Shown here one piece after another: positions 7,750 through 17,724 of a stretch of 64,000 bases of DNA. Every line of letters starts with the position of its first letter. The stretch's first letter is position 1. Location: assembly GCF_003335045.1 (NCBI RefSeq), contig NZ_QOZG01000005.1:1-64000 (forward strand), given 5' to 3'. The notes below the pieces were generated by a model. The model was not told the DNA's origin, ran no database searches, and saw only the letters and a list, made by a program, of their open reading frames with translations. The DNA is from Paramesorhizobium salinisoli (GTDB lineage: Bacteria > Pseudomonadota > Alphaproteobacteria > Rhizobiales > Rhizobiaceae). A program made the position numbers and the translations under genes.

Positions 7750-8357
7750 GCCGCAAGACCATGACCAGAGACGCGGCGAGCCTCGCCCAGCCGGTCTCAC
7801 AGCCCATCGTTTTCCACTATCTCTATCTCCTGGGAATGCTGGCTGCCATTGCCGCCATCCTGACCACGGCGATGGTGATGCAATATGCCTGGGGCGAACT
7901 GCCCTGCCCGCTCTGCCTATTGCAGCGGGTGGCGCTGCTCGGCGTCTGCTTCGGGATCATGCAGCAGTTCCGCAACGGCTTTTCCTATCAGAATACCGGC
8001 TTGGGCCTGCTGTTCACGATCTTCCTGCTGGTTGTATCGGTGCGCCAGACGCTGCTCGATATCTACCCGCGACCCGGCCATGAATATATCGGCACCGCCA
8101 TCTTCGGCCTGCATATGCCGGTCTGGTCGATCCTCATCGCGCTCGCTCTGCTGATCGCCTATGCGCTCAAGCTTCTTCTCTGGGGCGGCAATGACAATCT
8201 GCGCAATGCACGGCTTTCCGACTATCCACTCATCCGCACGCTCGCCACACTGCTCAGCCTCTATGTCATCGCCATCGGGCTGGTCAATTTCGGCTCGGTT
8301 GTGCTGCAATGCGGCCTCGCGGAGTGCCACACCTTCGGCTATGCGCTGCTGAAATAA
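7746..8357 (+). CDS. DsbB-family disulfide bond formation protein
   Basis: This 203-residue protein has four to five membrane helices and the DsbB hallmark CPLC directly after the first helix (GELPCPLCLLQR). A second cysteine pair sits near the C-terminus (LQCGLAECHTFGY). In DsbB the first pair exchanges electrons with quinone and a periplasmic pair oxidises DsbA; the C-terminal position of the second pair differs from E. coli DsbB. The start at 7746 overlaps the DUF5993 stop. No dsbA is adjacent, so the partner thiol oxidase lies elsewhere. Confidence 0.82.
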   Translation: MSRKTMTRDAASLAQPVSQPIVFHYLYLLGMLAAIAAILTTAMVMQYAWGELPCPLCLLQRVALLGVCFGIMQQFRNGFSYQNTGLGLLFTIFLLVVSVRQTLLDIYPRPGHEYIGTAIFGLHMPVWSILIALALLIAYALKLLLWGGNDNLRNARLSDYPLIRTLATLLSLYVIAIGLVNFGSVVLQCGLAECHTFGYALLK

Positions 8358-8482
8358 ACCTGACGAAATTCGTTTCGCGCCTGGAGCGGCCGGGGTTTAC
8401 CCTGTTTTGCTGACAAACTTATTCCCGCGTTACCCCAAGATGGGGTGACGCTATTCAACTCGTGCTAAGTCTTTGAAAAGAT

Positions 8483-8559
<77 letters not shown>

Positions 8560-8741
8560 AACCGTCGAAAGCCGTAGATTATCATTGATTTTTTCGCAAG
8601 GCCTAAATCAGGTTTTTGGAACAAAACGCAAAAAATGCGCTTGTGGAAAAATCCCAGCACCAAAATTCCCTCGGAATATCCGCCGGTACACCCGGCTTAC
8701 AGAAACCGTCTCCCAGCGCGTAATTCGCCATCCTGCTCCGC

Positions 8742-8792
8742 TTGACATGCAGTCGATGAGCATTTACGAATGACGAAATACGAAATTCGTCA
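8742..8792 (+). promoter_or_regulatory. Promoter and inverted-repeat operator of the TetR-RND operon
   Basis: TTGACA at 8742-8747 with TACGAA at 8765-8770 (17-bp spacer) forms a plausible promoter. Immediately downstream, TGACGAA (8771-8777) and TTCGTCA (8786-8792) are a perfect inverted repeat with an 8-bp spacer, 16 bp before the tetR start. Placement just after the -10 fits repression by the encoded TetR protein. Confidence 0.55.
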
Positions 8793-8808
8793 GCAATCAG
8801 GAGCATCA

Positions 8809-9429
8809 ATGACCGATCCATCCATATCGAGTGATCCGACATCCGAGATTGCTGGTCGGCAGGAGAACATCACCCGTATCCTGGATACGGCCGAACGGCT
8901 GTTCCGGCACTTCGGCTATGGCAAGACGACGGTTGCCGACATCGCCCGTGACCTTGGCATGTCCACCGCGAACATCTACCGGTTCTTCGGGTCCAAGGTT
9001 GAGATACATCAGGCGATCTGCGCGCGCATGCTGGCTGGAAGCTACCAGCTCGCGCTCCATACGGCGGAACTGCCGATTAGCGCGACGGAACGGTTGCGCC
9101 GCTACGCGCTCGATCAGCATCGCCTCACGGTCGAAACGATGCTGGACGAGGAGAAGGTCCATGAGATGGTCATCGTCGCCATCGAACGCGATTGGCACGT
9201 CATCGACAAACATATCGACCGGCTGAACGAAGTTCTCGAGCGCATTATCGCCGATGGCATCAAAGCCGGCGAATTCGTGGAACGGGACTCGGGCGTCGCC
9301 TCGAAGTGTTTTGGCGCCAGCATCGCCACGCTATGCCATCCTCAACTGGTCGCCCAGTGCATCCTTAAAGATAACCGGGCTCGTCCTGAAGACCTGGTCG
9401 ATTTCGCGATTCGGGCGCTGAAGGCATGA
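8809..9429 (+). CDS. TetR/AcrR-family repressor of the RND efflux operon
   Basis: This 206-residue regulator starts at ATG 8809 with AGGAG 7 bp upstream. The N-terminal TetR DNA-binding domain (about residues 20-65) contains RLFRHFGYGKTTVADIARDLGMSTANIYRFF with the usual helix-turn-helix. The C-terminal helical part should bind ligand and mediate dimerisation. It precedes an RND membrane-fusion protein and permease, so it probably represses the pump and itself through the inverted repeat at 8771-8792. The inducer is unknown. Confidence 0.88.
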   Translation: MTDPSISSDPTSEIAGRQENITRILDTAERLFRHFGYGKTTVADIARDLGMSTANIYRFFGSKVEIHQAICARMLAGSYQLALHTAELPISATERLRRYALDQHRLTVETMLDEEKVHEMVIVAIERDWHVIDKHIDRLNEVLERIIADGIKAGEFVERDSGVASKCFGASIATLCHPQLVAQCILKDNRARPEDLVDFAIRALKA

Positions 9430-9482
9430 GCGCGTATCGGCAATTCATTGGCGCTCGCACGAGCGCAGCGGGAAGAAATCTC

Positions 9483-10616
9483 ATGAAACATTCGCTTATC
9501 GCATCGATGCTGCTTTCTTCGGCGCTTTTCCTCTCGGGTTGTTCGGAAGAAAAAGCCGAGACGGTGACCGAGACGGTTCGGCCAGTGAAGGTGATGGAAG
9601 TCGCCGCCACCCAGACAAGCCGGGCGCTGGAATATTCCGGGGCCGTGCGAGCCCGCAGCGAAATGGCGCTCGGCTTTCGCGTGACCGGCAAGATCACCGA
9701 AAGGCTCGTCAATATCGGCGACCGCGTGAAGGCGGGCGAGCCGATGGCGCGGGTCGACACCACCGACTATGCGCTCTCCGTCCGCTCCGCCGAGGCGAGC
9801 CTTGCCTCCGCCGAGCGGCAGGTTGAAACGGCCGCGTTCTCGCGCAAACGGGCCGAGGAGCTTTTCACCAGGAAATTTGCCCCCAAATCGCAGCTCGAAC
9901 AGGCGGAGCTCAGCTACAATCAGGCGATTTCGGCCCGGGATGCGGCCCGGTCGGCGCTCGATCAGGCCCGAAATCAGGTGGCCTATGGCACGCTTCACAC
10001 CGACAGGACCGGTATCGTCACTGCGGTAAACGCCGAAGTCGGACAGGTCGTGGCCGCCGGCAATCCGGTGATCACCGTTGCCGCCGACGGCGAAAAGGAA
10101 GTGGAGATCGCGGTTCCTGAAACCGACATCTTCGCCTTCAAGCCGGGAAAGACGGTTCAGGTGACCATCTGGTCGAATGACGGCCTGATATTGCCCGGAA
10201 AGGTGCGTGAAGTCTCGGGCAGCGCCGATCCGCGCTCGCGTACCTTCTCCGTGCGCATCAGCCTGCCCGAGAACGACCGCGTGCTGCTCGGCATGACGGC
10301 CTCCGTTTCCACATCAGCCGAGATCGGCCCTTCCCTCGTCTCGGTGCCGCTCAGCGCTCTTGCAAAGGATGGCGAACACGCGCTCGTCTGGACGGTCGAT
10401 CGCACGAAGGAGACGGTGCATGCCCGCCCCGTGAAGGTCGAGGATTTCGACGGGACACAGGCGCGCATCGCCGATGGGCTGCGGCCCGGCGATATCGTCG
10501 TGACGGCCGGCACGCAGTTCATGCGTGAGGATTTGAAGGTCAAGCTGCTGCCCAAAGCGCCCGACCAGCAGGAGCGTGTTGCCGAAAGCAGCACTTCCGG
10601 CAATTTGACCCGCTGA
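9483..10616 (+). CDS. RND efflux periplasmic adaptor (membrane fusion protein, lipoprotein)
   Basis: The frame opens at 9426, but the ATG at 9483 begins a typical lipoprotein signal (MKHSLIASMLLSSALFLSGC), so the mature 377-residue precursor should be lipidated at Cys20. Lipoyl half-motifs (VRARSEMALGFRVTGKI and GIVTAVNAEVGQVV) flank a coiled-coil hairpin rich in Ala, Glu and Arg, followed by beta-barrel and membrane-proximal domains. It bridges the inner-membrane pump to an outer-membrane channel, which is not encoded here. It lies between tetR and the permease gene. Confidence 0.9.
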   Translation: MKHSLIASMLLSSALFLSGCSEEKAETVTETVRPVKVMEVAATQTSRALEYSGAVRARSEMALGFRVTGKITERLVNIGDRVKAGEPMARVDTTDYALSVRSAEASLASAERQVETAAFSRKRAEELFTRKFAPKSQLEQAELSYNQAISARDAARSALDQARNQVAYGTLHTDRTGIVTAVNAEVGQVVAAGNPVITVAADGEKEVEIAVPETDIFAFKPGKTVQVTIWSNDGLILPGKVREVSGSADPRSRTFSVRISLPENDRVLLGMTASVSTSAEIGPSLVSVPLSALAKDGEHALVWTVDRTKETVHARPVKVEDFDGTQARIADGLRPGDIVVTAGTQFMREDLKVKLLPKAPDQQERVAESSTSGNLTR

Positions 10617-10642
10617 TTGGCATTCGAAAACGGAACGACGCG

Positions 10643-13600
10643 ATGACCACCCCGACATCAGGCCCATCCACCGACCATCCCTCGAAAGCCCCGGAGACCG
10701 GCGGCGCGCCCGGCGGCAAGCGTCCGTTCAATCTTTCGCGCTGGGCGATCGGTCATCCCAGCATTGCGCGCTTCCTGTTCGGCCTGATCATTCTGGCCGG
10801 AGCTTTTGGCCTGATGAACATGGGGCAGAAGGAAGACCCCGACTTCACCTTCCGCATCATGGTGATCCAGGCAGCCTGGCCGGGCGCGTCAATGGAGGAA
10901 ATGCAGGATCAGGTCGTCAACAAGATCGAGCGCAAGCTGCAGGAAACGCCGCATCTCGATTTCGTGCGCTCCTATACCCGCCCCGGCAGCGCCACCATCA
11001 CGCTCCAGATCAAGGGCGATACCAATGCGCAGGATGTGGCGGATGCCTTCTACCAGGTCCGCAAGAAGATCGGCGATATCCGTGCCGAACTCCCATCCGG
11101 GCTTTACGGCCCCTATTTCAACGACGAGTTCGGCGATACGTTCATCACGCTGCATTCATTGACCGGACAGGGCTTCAGCTATCCCGAGTTGAAGCGCTAC
11201 GCCATCCAGGCGCGTGACATGCTGCTAACGACACCGGGTGTGGAAAAAGCCGTCATCATCGGTGATCAGCCGGAAAAGATCTTCATCAACGTGTCGTCCA
11301 AGGCGCTGGCCGAGCGCGGCCTGACGCTTAATGATTTGCGCGATACTCTCGCCGGCCAGAACAACATAGACCCGGCCGGCAGGGTCGATACCGGCGAGCG
11401 CTCCGTGCGCATTGCGGTGGAAGGCGGTGTAGACAAGGTCGCCGATATTCGCGAACTGCGCCTGCGTTCCGGCGACCGGGTCACCCGGCTCGGCGATATC
11501 GCTGATGTGACCGCCGGGCTGGAAGATCCCGTCGCTCGCAAGTTCCGCTTCAACGGAGAGGACAGCGTCCAGATCGGCGTCGTCATGGCCAAGGGGTTCA
11601 ACGTCATCGATGTTGGCAAGGCGGTGGAAGCGACCTATGAGCGGTTTGCAAGCACCCTGCCCCACGGCGTCGAGATCAACCAGATCTCCAACCAGCCGGA
11701 AGTCGTGACTGAGGCAGTTGGCGAGTTCATGACGGCCCTCGGCGAAGCCCTCATCATCGTTCTCGTCGTGTCCTTCCTGTCGATCGGCTGGCGTTCGGGC
11801 CTGGTCATCGCCATCACCATTCCGCTGGTCCTCGCCGCCACCTTCGCCATCATGTACGAGCTGGGCATCGACCTGCAGCGCATTTCGCTGGGTGCGCTGA
11901 TCATTGCGCTCGGCCTGCTCGTCGACGATGCGATGATCGTCGTCGAGATGATGGAACGCAAGCTTGAAGAAGGGCTCGACAAGATCGACGCGGCGAGTTT
12001 TGCCTATTCCTCGACCGCCTTCCCCATGCTGACGGGCACGCTGATCACCACCGCCGGCTTCATTCCCGTCGGCTTTGCCGCCTCTACCGCCGGCGAATAT
12101 GTCCGCTCGCTGTTCTACGTGGTGGGGATCGCGCTGGTCATATCATGGTTCGTCGCCGTCTATTTCACCCCTTGGCTCGGCAACATGATCCTGAAGCAGC
12201 GCCAGCACAATGACGGCCATCATGACGCATTCGACACCCGCTTCTACCGTCGCCTGCGGTCGACGGTCGGATGGGCGGTGCGCCATCGCATCATCGTGAT
12301 CGCGCTGACGCTCGGCACCTTTTTCGGCAGTTTCTGGGCATTCCAGTTCATCCCGCAGAACTTCTTCCCGCAATCGTCGCGCCCGGAAATCCTCGTCGAT
12401 CTCTGGCTGCCGGAGGGCACCAGCATCAAGGAGGTCGAGACCGAGGCGAAGAAGCTGGAAGCCCGCATGATGGACGACCCGGACAAGCGCTTCATCGCCA
12501 CCTATATCGGCGAAGGCGCGCCGCGCTTCTTCCTGCCGCTCGACCAGCAATTGCCTAATTCCAATTTCGCCCAGCTCCTTATCATGGCGAAGGACGAGCC
12601 TGCCCGCGAGCGGCTGATCGTCAAGCTGCGGAGCGTGCTTGCGGAGGATTTTCCGTCGATCCGCTCCAAGGTCGACCGGCTGTTCCTCGGTCCGCCGACC
12701 GGCTGGCCTGTGCAGTTCCGTGTCACCGGCCCGGACCGGGCGGAGGTCCGCCGCATCGCCGACCAGGTGAAGCAGAAGTTCCACGAGACCCCGATGCTCA
12801 GCGCGATCCATGATGACTGGCTCGAACCCGTTCCAGCCATGAAGCTGGTCATCGACCAGGACCGCGCCCGTGCGCTCGGCGTGACCTCGCAGCGCATCCG
12901 CCAGATGCTGCAGGCAACCACCACAGGCGCGCCGCTCGGCGATTTCCGTGACGGCGAGGAAACGGTCTCGATCGTCGCCCGCGAGCCTGACGCAAACCGC
13001 AGATTGCTGTCTGCCATCAATTCAGTCTACATCCCGACCGATTTCGGCGGCTTCATCCCGCTGTCGCAGATCGCCAAGGTCGTTCCCGTTCTGGAACAAG
13101 GCGTGGAATGGCGGCGCGACCGTCTTCCGACCATCACCGTTCGCGCCGTAGTGCCGGACAGCGTCCAGCCGAACGATGTGGCGCTGAAGCTCGATCACGA
13201 GTTGCAGGGATTGCGCGCCGGGCTTGCTCCCGGCTACCGGGTGGAAATACAGGGCGGTTTGGAAGACAGCGCCGAAAGCCAGGCGTCGATCGCCGCCAAG
13301 GCGCCGATCATGCTCCTTGTCATCGTCCTCCTCCTGATGGTGCAGTTGCAGCATTTCGGCAAGGCGATGCTGGTGCTGGCAACCGGCCCGCTCGGCATCA
13401 TCGGCGCAGTTGCGGCGCTTCTGATCAGCGGCGCGCCGTTCGGCTTCGTCGCCATTCTCGGCGTCATCGCCCTGCTCGGCATCATCATCCGCAATTCGAT
13501 CATCCTCGTCGACCAGATCGACCAGGATATCGCCGCCGGCATGCCCCGGCAGGAGGCGATCGTCGGGGCGGCGGTCCGCCGTTTCCGCCCGATCATGTTG

Positions 13601-13834
13601 ACGGCGCTGACCGCCGTGCTGGCGCTGATCCCCATCTCGCGCGGCGTCTTCTGGGGCCCGCTGGCCTATGCCATGATGGGCGGCATCCTGGTAGCGACGG
13701 TCCTGACCATCCTTGTATTGCCCGCAGCCTACGCCCTCTTCTTCGGGCGGGAGCCGAAATCCCGCTTGAGCGATCAAGCTCCATCGCCGCACGGGTCGGA
13801 GGAAGAGTACCGACAGGCATTGGCGGCGGAGTGA
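10643..13834 (+). CDS. RND efflux permease (AcrB/HAE1 superfamily)
   Basis: This 1063-residue inner-membrane pump has the duplicated RND layout: one N-terminal helix, a large periplasmic loop, a bundle of helices, then the same again. The proton-relay pair Asp428-Asp429 is present in GLLVDDAMIVVEMME. The position equivalent to AcrB Lys940 carries Arg950 (IIIRNSIILVDQ), a conservative change seen in some subfamilies. It follows the adaptor by 26 bp and is regulated with it. Substrates are unknown. No outer-membrane factor gene follows, so the pump must borrow a TolC-like channel encoded elsewhere. Confidence 0.92.
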   Translation: MTTPTSGPSTDHPSKAPETGGAPGGKRPFNLSRWAIGHPSIARFLFGLIILAGAFGLMNMGQKEDPDFTFRIMVIQAAWPGASMEEMQDQVVNKIERKLQETPHLDFVRSYTRPGSATITLQIKGDTNAQDVADAFYQVRKKIGDIRAELPSGLYGPYFNDEFGDTFITLHSLTGQGFSYPELKRYAIQARDMLLTTPGVEKAVIIGDQPEKIFINVSSKALAERGLTLNDLRDTLAGQNNIDPAGRVDTGERSVRIAVEGGVDKVADIRELRLRSGDRVTRLGDIADVTAGLEDPVARKFRFNGEDSVQIGVVMAKGFNVIDVGKAVEATYERFASTLPHGVEINQISNQPEVVTEAVGEFMTALGEALIIVLVVSFLSIGWRSGLVIAITIPLVLAATFAIMYELGIDLQRISLGALIIALGLLVDDAMIVVEMMERKLEEGLDKIDAASFAYSSTAFPMLTGTLITTAGFIPVGFAASTAGEYVRSLFYVVGIALVISWFVAVYFTPWLGNMILKQRQHNDGHHDAFDTRFYRRLRSTVGWAVRHRIIVIALTLGTFFGSFWAFQFIPQNFFPQSSRPEILVDLWLPEGTSIKEVETEAKKLEARMMDDPDKRFIATYIGEGAPRFFLPLDQQLPNSNFAQLLIMAKDEPARERLIVKLRSVLAEDFPSIRSKVDRLFLGPPTGWPVQFRVTGPDRAEVRRIADQVKQKFHETPMLSAIHDDWLEPVPAMKLVIDQDRARALGVTSQRIRQMLQATTTGAPLGDFRDGEETVSIVAREPDANRRLLSAINSVYIPTDFGGFIPLSQIAKVVPVLEQGVEWRRDRLPTITVRAVVPDSVQPNDVALKLDHELQGLRAGLAPGYRVEIQGGLEDSAESQASIAAKAPIMLLVIVLLLMVQLQHFGKAMLVLATGPLGIIGAVAALLISGAPFGFVAILGVIALLGIIIRNSIILVDQIDQDIAAGMPRQEAIVGAAVRRFRPIMLTALTAVLALIPISRGVFWGPLAYAMMGGILVATVLTILVLPAAYALFFGREPKSRLSDQAPSPHGSEEEYRQALAAE

Positions 13835-13900
13835 CCGTTCAACGAATTCACGAAGCGCTATGCTGAAGGATCCGATTTCTAAAGCGGTTGATTTTTAAAT

Positions 13901-13925
13901 AAAACGCCGCGGGATGGCGTTTTTA
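13901..13925 (+). terminator. Rho-independent terminator after the RND permease gene
   Basis: AAAACGCC (13901-13908) pairs perfectly with GGCGTTTT (13916-13923) around a 7-nt loop, and the 3' arm merges into a T-run. It lies 66 bp after the permease stop and closes the efflux operon. Confidence 0.75.
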
Positions 13926-13997
13926 CTTCAATCTCAAATGCTCCAGCGGAACCATCTGCGGGCCATCGGGTTCTCTGTGAAGAGAAAGGAGTATCCA

Positions 13998-14297
13998 ATG
14001 CCCGATCCGAAACAGCCGGTTCCAGATCGAGATCGGCCGATGCCTTCTCCTACATGGAAACCAGAGCCAATCGAGGAGCCGAAGCCCGATGTCCTGCCGG
14101 ACGAAGTGCCCGTTCCCAATCCCGATGAAAACAACGAGCCGCCACTGCATACGGGAACCTGGCATGCAGGAAATGGCCCCCGACCGACTCCGCCGGGGCC
14201 CGGACCATTTCCGGATCCAAATCCGGTACCGCAACCGGCACCCGATCCTCAACCGGCTCCAGCACCTGGCCCAGCGCCGCCCAGGCCCACCATGTGA
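13998..14297 (+). CDS. Proline-rich hypothetical protein (99 aa)
   Basis: The ATG at 13998 has AAAGGAG about 9 bp upstream. The product is about 37 percent proline by hand count, with acidic P-D/P-E stretches in the first half and a QPAPDPQPAPAPGPAPP-type tail. It has no signal peptide or membrane helix, so it is expected to be disordered and cytoplasmic unless exported by another route. It stands alone between the RND terminator and the convergent merR gene. I do not recognise a family. Proline-rich repeats in high-GC DNA can arise by chance, but the ribosome binding site supports a gene. Confidence 0.55.
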   Translation: MPDPKQPVPDRDRPMPSPTWKPEPIEEPKPDVLPDEVPVPNPDENNEPPLHTGTWHAGNGPRPTPPGPGPFPDPNPVPQPAPDPQPAPAPGPAPPRPTM

Positions 14298-14322
14298 GGA
14301 TCATCGGCCTGGAAAAGCGTCG

Positions 14323-14862
14323 TCAGCGAACCTGATCGAGTAGGCGCTTGCATTCAAGGAGATCGAAAAGCGCCTCCTGCAGCAGGGTACGGTTGTCTTT
14401 GGACAAGCGTTTGTCGTCTGCGCCGATCGGACCATCTTCCTCACCCTTTAAAAGGCCGAAGAGCTTTCTGCTCGGCTGCGGCTTGGCGATGCCAGCCGGC
14501 AAGACATGCGTTCCGTCCGCCTCGTCGTCGGCGGCCTCCTTGGCCGCCGCAACCTGCTTTTGCCGTGAGATCGCCTCGACGGCAGCCAGATCGCCATTGC
14601 CGAGCGCGATGACGAATTGGGAGCTGTTCTCGCGCAGCAATCGCTGCACGCCCTTGATCGTATAGCCTTGATCATAGAGGAGGTGGCGAATGCCCTTCAG
14701 GAGTTCGACATCGAGCGGACGGTAATAACGGCGTCCACCACCGCGCTTCATCGGCTTGATCTGGGTAAACCGCGTTTCCCAGAAGCGCAGCACATGCTGG
14801 GGCAAGCCGAGGTCTTCGGCGACTTCGCTTATCGTCCTGAAAGCATCGGGGCTCTTGTCCAT
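14323..14862 (-). CDS. MerR-family transcriptional regulator
   Basis: This 179-residue protein has an N-terminal MerR winged helix ([22 protein letters not shown] followed by [37 protein letters not shown]). Its C-terminal part is charged and Ala-rich and has no cysteine metal site. Regulators of this kind conserved next to ihfA in rhizobia have no clear effector. It lies downstream of ihfA on the same strand with a 224-bp gap that could hold its own promoter. Confidence 0.88.
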   Translation of the reverse strand: MDKSPDAFRTISEVAEDLGLPQHVLRFWETRFTQIKPMKRGGGRRYYRPLDVELLKGIRHLLYDQGYTIKGVQRLLRENSSQFVIALGNGDLAAVEAISRQKQVAAAKEAADDEADGTHVLPAGIAKPQPSRKLFGLLKGEEDGPIGADDKRLSKDNRTLLQEALFDLLECKRLLDQVR

Positions 14863-15086
14863 GCGCTTCCCCTTCCGGCTACAGCATCGGCCTTAAAACC
14901 GGAATCGCCCTCGGTAAGCACGACGCGCAGATATAAAAACTTGGAGCGTTGCTGGCGCGCCCAATTGGGCGTGAGCTCCAGGCTCTACGATTCGCTTCTA
15001 ATATCAGCGATTTATGCTCGATCTTTCAAGCACCTGATACCGTTACCAACCATTGTTTTATGAAATTTGCAAAAAAAGCCGCGTTT

Positions 15087-15407
15087 TCAATCAGATTTGC
15101 CCTGACGGGTCTGATGCGCCTGCAGAATACGCTGCTTGAGCACATTCGACGCCTTGAAGGTCATCACACGTCGCGGAAGGATAGGCACTTCCTCCCCGGT
15201 TTTCGGGTTACGCCCGATACGCTCGTTCTTCTCGCGGACGTGGAATGTCGCAAAGGACGAAAGCTTAACCGTCTCGCCATTCACGATCGCATCGCAAACT
15301 TCGTCGAGTATCATCTCTACCAGCGCAGCCGATTCTGTCCGGGAAAGACCTACCTTGCGGTAAACGGCCTCTGCCAAATCAGCCCGCGTGACAGTCTTTC
15401 CCCCCAT
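15087..15407 (-). CDS. ihfA: Integration host factor subunit alpha
   Basis: This 106-residue HU/IHF-fold protein starts [22 protein letters not shown] and contains the DNA-bending arm with [11 protein letters not shown] and a final RRVMTFKAS segment. It pairs with IhfB, encoded elsewhere, to bend DNA at promoters, replication sites and recombination sites. It lies 116 bp downstream of fabH on the same strand, a conserved order in Hyphomicrobiales. Confidence 0.95.
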   Translation of the reverse strand: MGGKTVTRADLAEAVYRKVGLSRTESAALVEMILDEVCDAIVNGETVKLSSFATFHVREKNERIGRNPKTGEEVPILPRRVMTFKASNVLKQRILQAHQTRQGKSD

Positions 15408-15523
15408 GACGAAACCTGCTTGGTTAGCGTTTGCTCAAGAATATAGTTAAGTTACGGGACGTTACACAATGAATTCCAGCGGGGTCAAGCCGCGAGTCTC
15501 TGGTGAGGGCGATAAAAGCTGGT

Positions 15524-16495
15524 TCACCAGCGCAGGAGAACGGCTCCCCAGGTAAATCCGCCGCCCATCGCTTCCAAAAGCACCAGGTCGCCCTGCTTGA
15601 TGCGTCCGTCGCCAACGGCTGTCGCGAGCGCCAGTGGAACCGACGCGGCAGAGGTATTGCCGTGGCGATCAACTGTAATAACCACCTTTTTCTCCGCGAT
15701 ACCCAGCTTTTTGGCTGAAGAGTCGATGATACGCTTGTTTGCCTGGTGCGGCACGAACCAGTCGATATCGTCAACCGTAATGCCTGCTTCGGCCAGCGAG
15801 GCTTCAATCACGTCTGTTATCATTCCGACAGCATGTTTGAACACCTCGCGGCCTTCCATGCGCAGATGGCCCACCGTCCGGGTCGTCGATGGGCCGCCGT
15901 CGACGTAAAGCTTCTCCTTATGCGAACCGTCGGAACGCAAATTCGTTGCCAGAACGCCGCGATCGGACGTCAGGCCGTGGCCCTCGCCCGCCTCCAGAAC
16001 GACAGCGCCGGCGCCGTCACCGAAAAGGACGCAGGTGGTACGGTCGGTCCAGTCGAGGATACGCGAGAAGGTCTCTGCCCCGATCACCAGCACGCGCTTT
16101 GCCTGCCCGCCGCGGATATAGAGGTCGGCGGTAGTCAAAGCATAGATGAAGCCGCTGCACACCGCCTGCACATCGAAGGCAAAGCCGTGCGTGATGCCAA
16201 GTTCCTTCTGGATCTGGACGGCACTTGCGGGAAACGTATGATTGGGCGTCGATGTCGCGAGGACAATCAAGTCGATGTCGGCCGGTAGCAATCCGGCATT
16301 TTCGAGTGCGGCCCGCGCCGCGGCGGTACCGAGCGAAACCGTGGTCTCGCCGTCGCCCGCGATATGGCGCTGCCTGATGCCGGTGCGCTGGACGATCCAT
16401 TCGTCCGAAGTCTCGACAATGCCTTCGAAATCGGCGTTCTTCATGATGCGGGCGGGGGTTGCCGCGCCAACGCCTCGAACGATGGATCTGATCAT
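15524..16495 (-). CDS. fabH: 3-oxoacyl-ACP synthase III (KAS III)
   Basis: This 323-residue thiolase-fold enzyme condenses acetyl-CoA with malonyl-ACP to start fatty-acid synthesis. The catalytic triad is visible: Cys in [11 protein letters not shown], His in [12 protein letters not shown] and Asn in [12 protein letters not shown]. An AGGAAA lies upstream of the start. It follows plsX on the same strand, linking fatty-acid initiation to phospholipid synthesis. Confidence 0.96.
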   Translation of the reverse strand: MIRSIVRGVGAATPARIMKNADFEGIVETSDEWIVQRTGIRQRHIAGDGETTVSLGTAAARAALENAGLLPADIDLIVLATSTPNHTFPASAVQIQKELGITHGFAFDVQAVCSGFIYALTTADLYIRGGQAKRVLVIGAETFSRILDWTDRTTCVLFGDGAGAVVLEAGEGHGLTSDRGVLATNLRSDGSHKEKLYVDGGPSTTRTVGHLRMEGREVFKHAVGMITDVIEASLAEAGITVDDIDWFVPHQANKRIIDSSAKKLGIAEKKVVITVDRHGNTSAASVPLALATAVGDGRIKQGDLVLLEAMGGGFTWGAVLLRW

Positions 16496-16562
16496 GCTTG
16501 TTTTCCTGTCATATACAAAGCCCGCTTAAACCGGACCTGCACGAAAGCTGGAGACTATGGCG

Positions 16563-17630
16563 TTATTGCTGATCTTCGATCTCGGCGTCGCCCTCAACCG
16601 TGGCGGCAAGAGGGCGGCTTTCGTGAAATTGGCTCAGATCAGCGGAGATTTTCTTCAAAAGCTCGTTGCGCACCATGTCATAGGCGACTTCCAGCGCGGC
16701 GGCGAAGCCTTCCGCATCGGCCCCGCCATGGCTTTTGATGACAACGCCGTTCAATCCGAGGAACACGCCGCCATTGACCTTGCGCGGATCCATCTTCTCG
16801 CGCACCCGGTCGAATGCGCCCTTGGCGAAGAGATAGCCGATCTTCGCCATCAAGGTCCGGCTCATAGCGGCGCGTAGAAGATCCGCCATCTGCCGTGCCG
16901 TGCCTTCAGCGGTCTTCAGCGCGATATTACCCGAGAAACCCTCGGTCACCACGACATCGACGGTGCCTTTGCCGATATCGTTGCCCTCGACGAACCCCGA
17001 ATATTCAAGGCCGGCAAGCGGGACATCGCGCAGTATCTGTCCGGCCTCCCTGATCTCGTCGAGGCCTTTGACCTCCTCGACGCCGACATTCAGCAGGCCG
17101 ACGGTGGGGCGCTTGATCTCAAACAGGGCGCGGGCCATGCCCGCTCCCATGACGGAATAGTCGACAAGTTGCTGCGCATTGGCGCCGATGGTCGCACCGA
17201 CGTCGAGCACGATGCTCTCGCCGCGCAATGTCGGCCAGATCGCCGCGATTGCCGGGCGCTCGACATTGGCCATCATGCGCAGGCAGAATTTCGACATCGC
17301 CATCAGCGCGCCGGTATTGCCGGCGGAAACGCAGACATCAGCCGCGCCGTCCCTCACCGCCTCGATCGCCTGCCACATGGAGGATTTGCCGCGACCGTTG
17401 CGCAGGGCCTGGCTCGGCTTCTCGTCCATGCGGATGGCGATCTCGCTGGCGTGAAATGTGGACGCAGCCTGGAGCTTGGGATGACGCGCCAGAACAGGTT
17501 CGACCTGTTCCGCGAGGCCATAGATGACGAAGCGTATATCCGGGTGGCGCTCAAGCGCTATTGCCGCGCCGGCGAGGACGGTCTCTGGGCCGAAATCGCC
17601 TCCCATCGCGTCGATCGAAATTCTGATCAC
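16563..17630 (-). CDS. plsX: Phosphate acyltransferase PlsX
   Basis: PlsX makes acyl-phosphate from acyl-ACP as the first step of PlsX/PlsY phospholipid synthesis. The GTG at 17630 is chosen because the conserved N-terminus ([18 protein letters not shown]) begins there and AGGA lies upstream; a longer frame to 17780 would overlap the DUF177 gene. The 355-residue length and the [26 protein letters not shown] and [11 protein letters not shown] segments fit the family. It is part of the DUF177-plsX-fabH run. Confidence 0.95.
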   Translation of the reverse strand: MIRISIDAMGGDFGPETVLAGAAIALERHPDIRFVIYGLAEQVEPVLARHPKLQAASTFHASEIAIRMDEKPSQALRNGRGKSSMWQAIEAVRDGAADVCVSAGNTGALMAMSKFCLRMMANVERPAIAAIWPTLRGESIVLDVGATIGANAQQLVDYSVMGAGMARALFEIKRPTVGLLNVGVEEVKGLDEIREAGQILRDVPLAGLEYSGFVEGNDIGKGTVDVVVTEGFSGNIALKTAEGTARQMADLLRAAMSRTLMAKIGYLFAKGAFDRVREKMDPRKVNGGVFLGLNGVVIKSHGGADAEGFAAALEVAYDMVRNELLKKISADLSQFHESRPLAATVEGDAEIEDQQ

Positions 17631-17724
17631 TCTGTTATCCTGTCCCGGTGCCTTTGCAAGTGCGGCGAAAATAGCGCTTTTGCGATCACAAACAACCGGA
17701 ATTTCAATGCTGCAAAGCCGAATA

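Noticed and set aside
8770-8808. Longer TetR start at 8770
   Set aside because: It would run through the operator palindrome; the ATG at 8809 has AGGAG at proper spacing.
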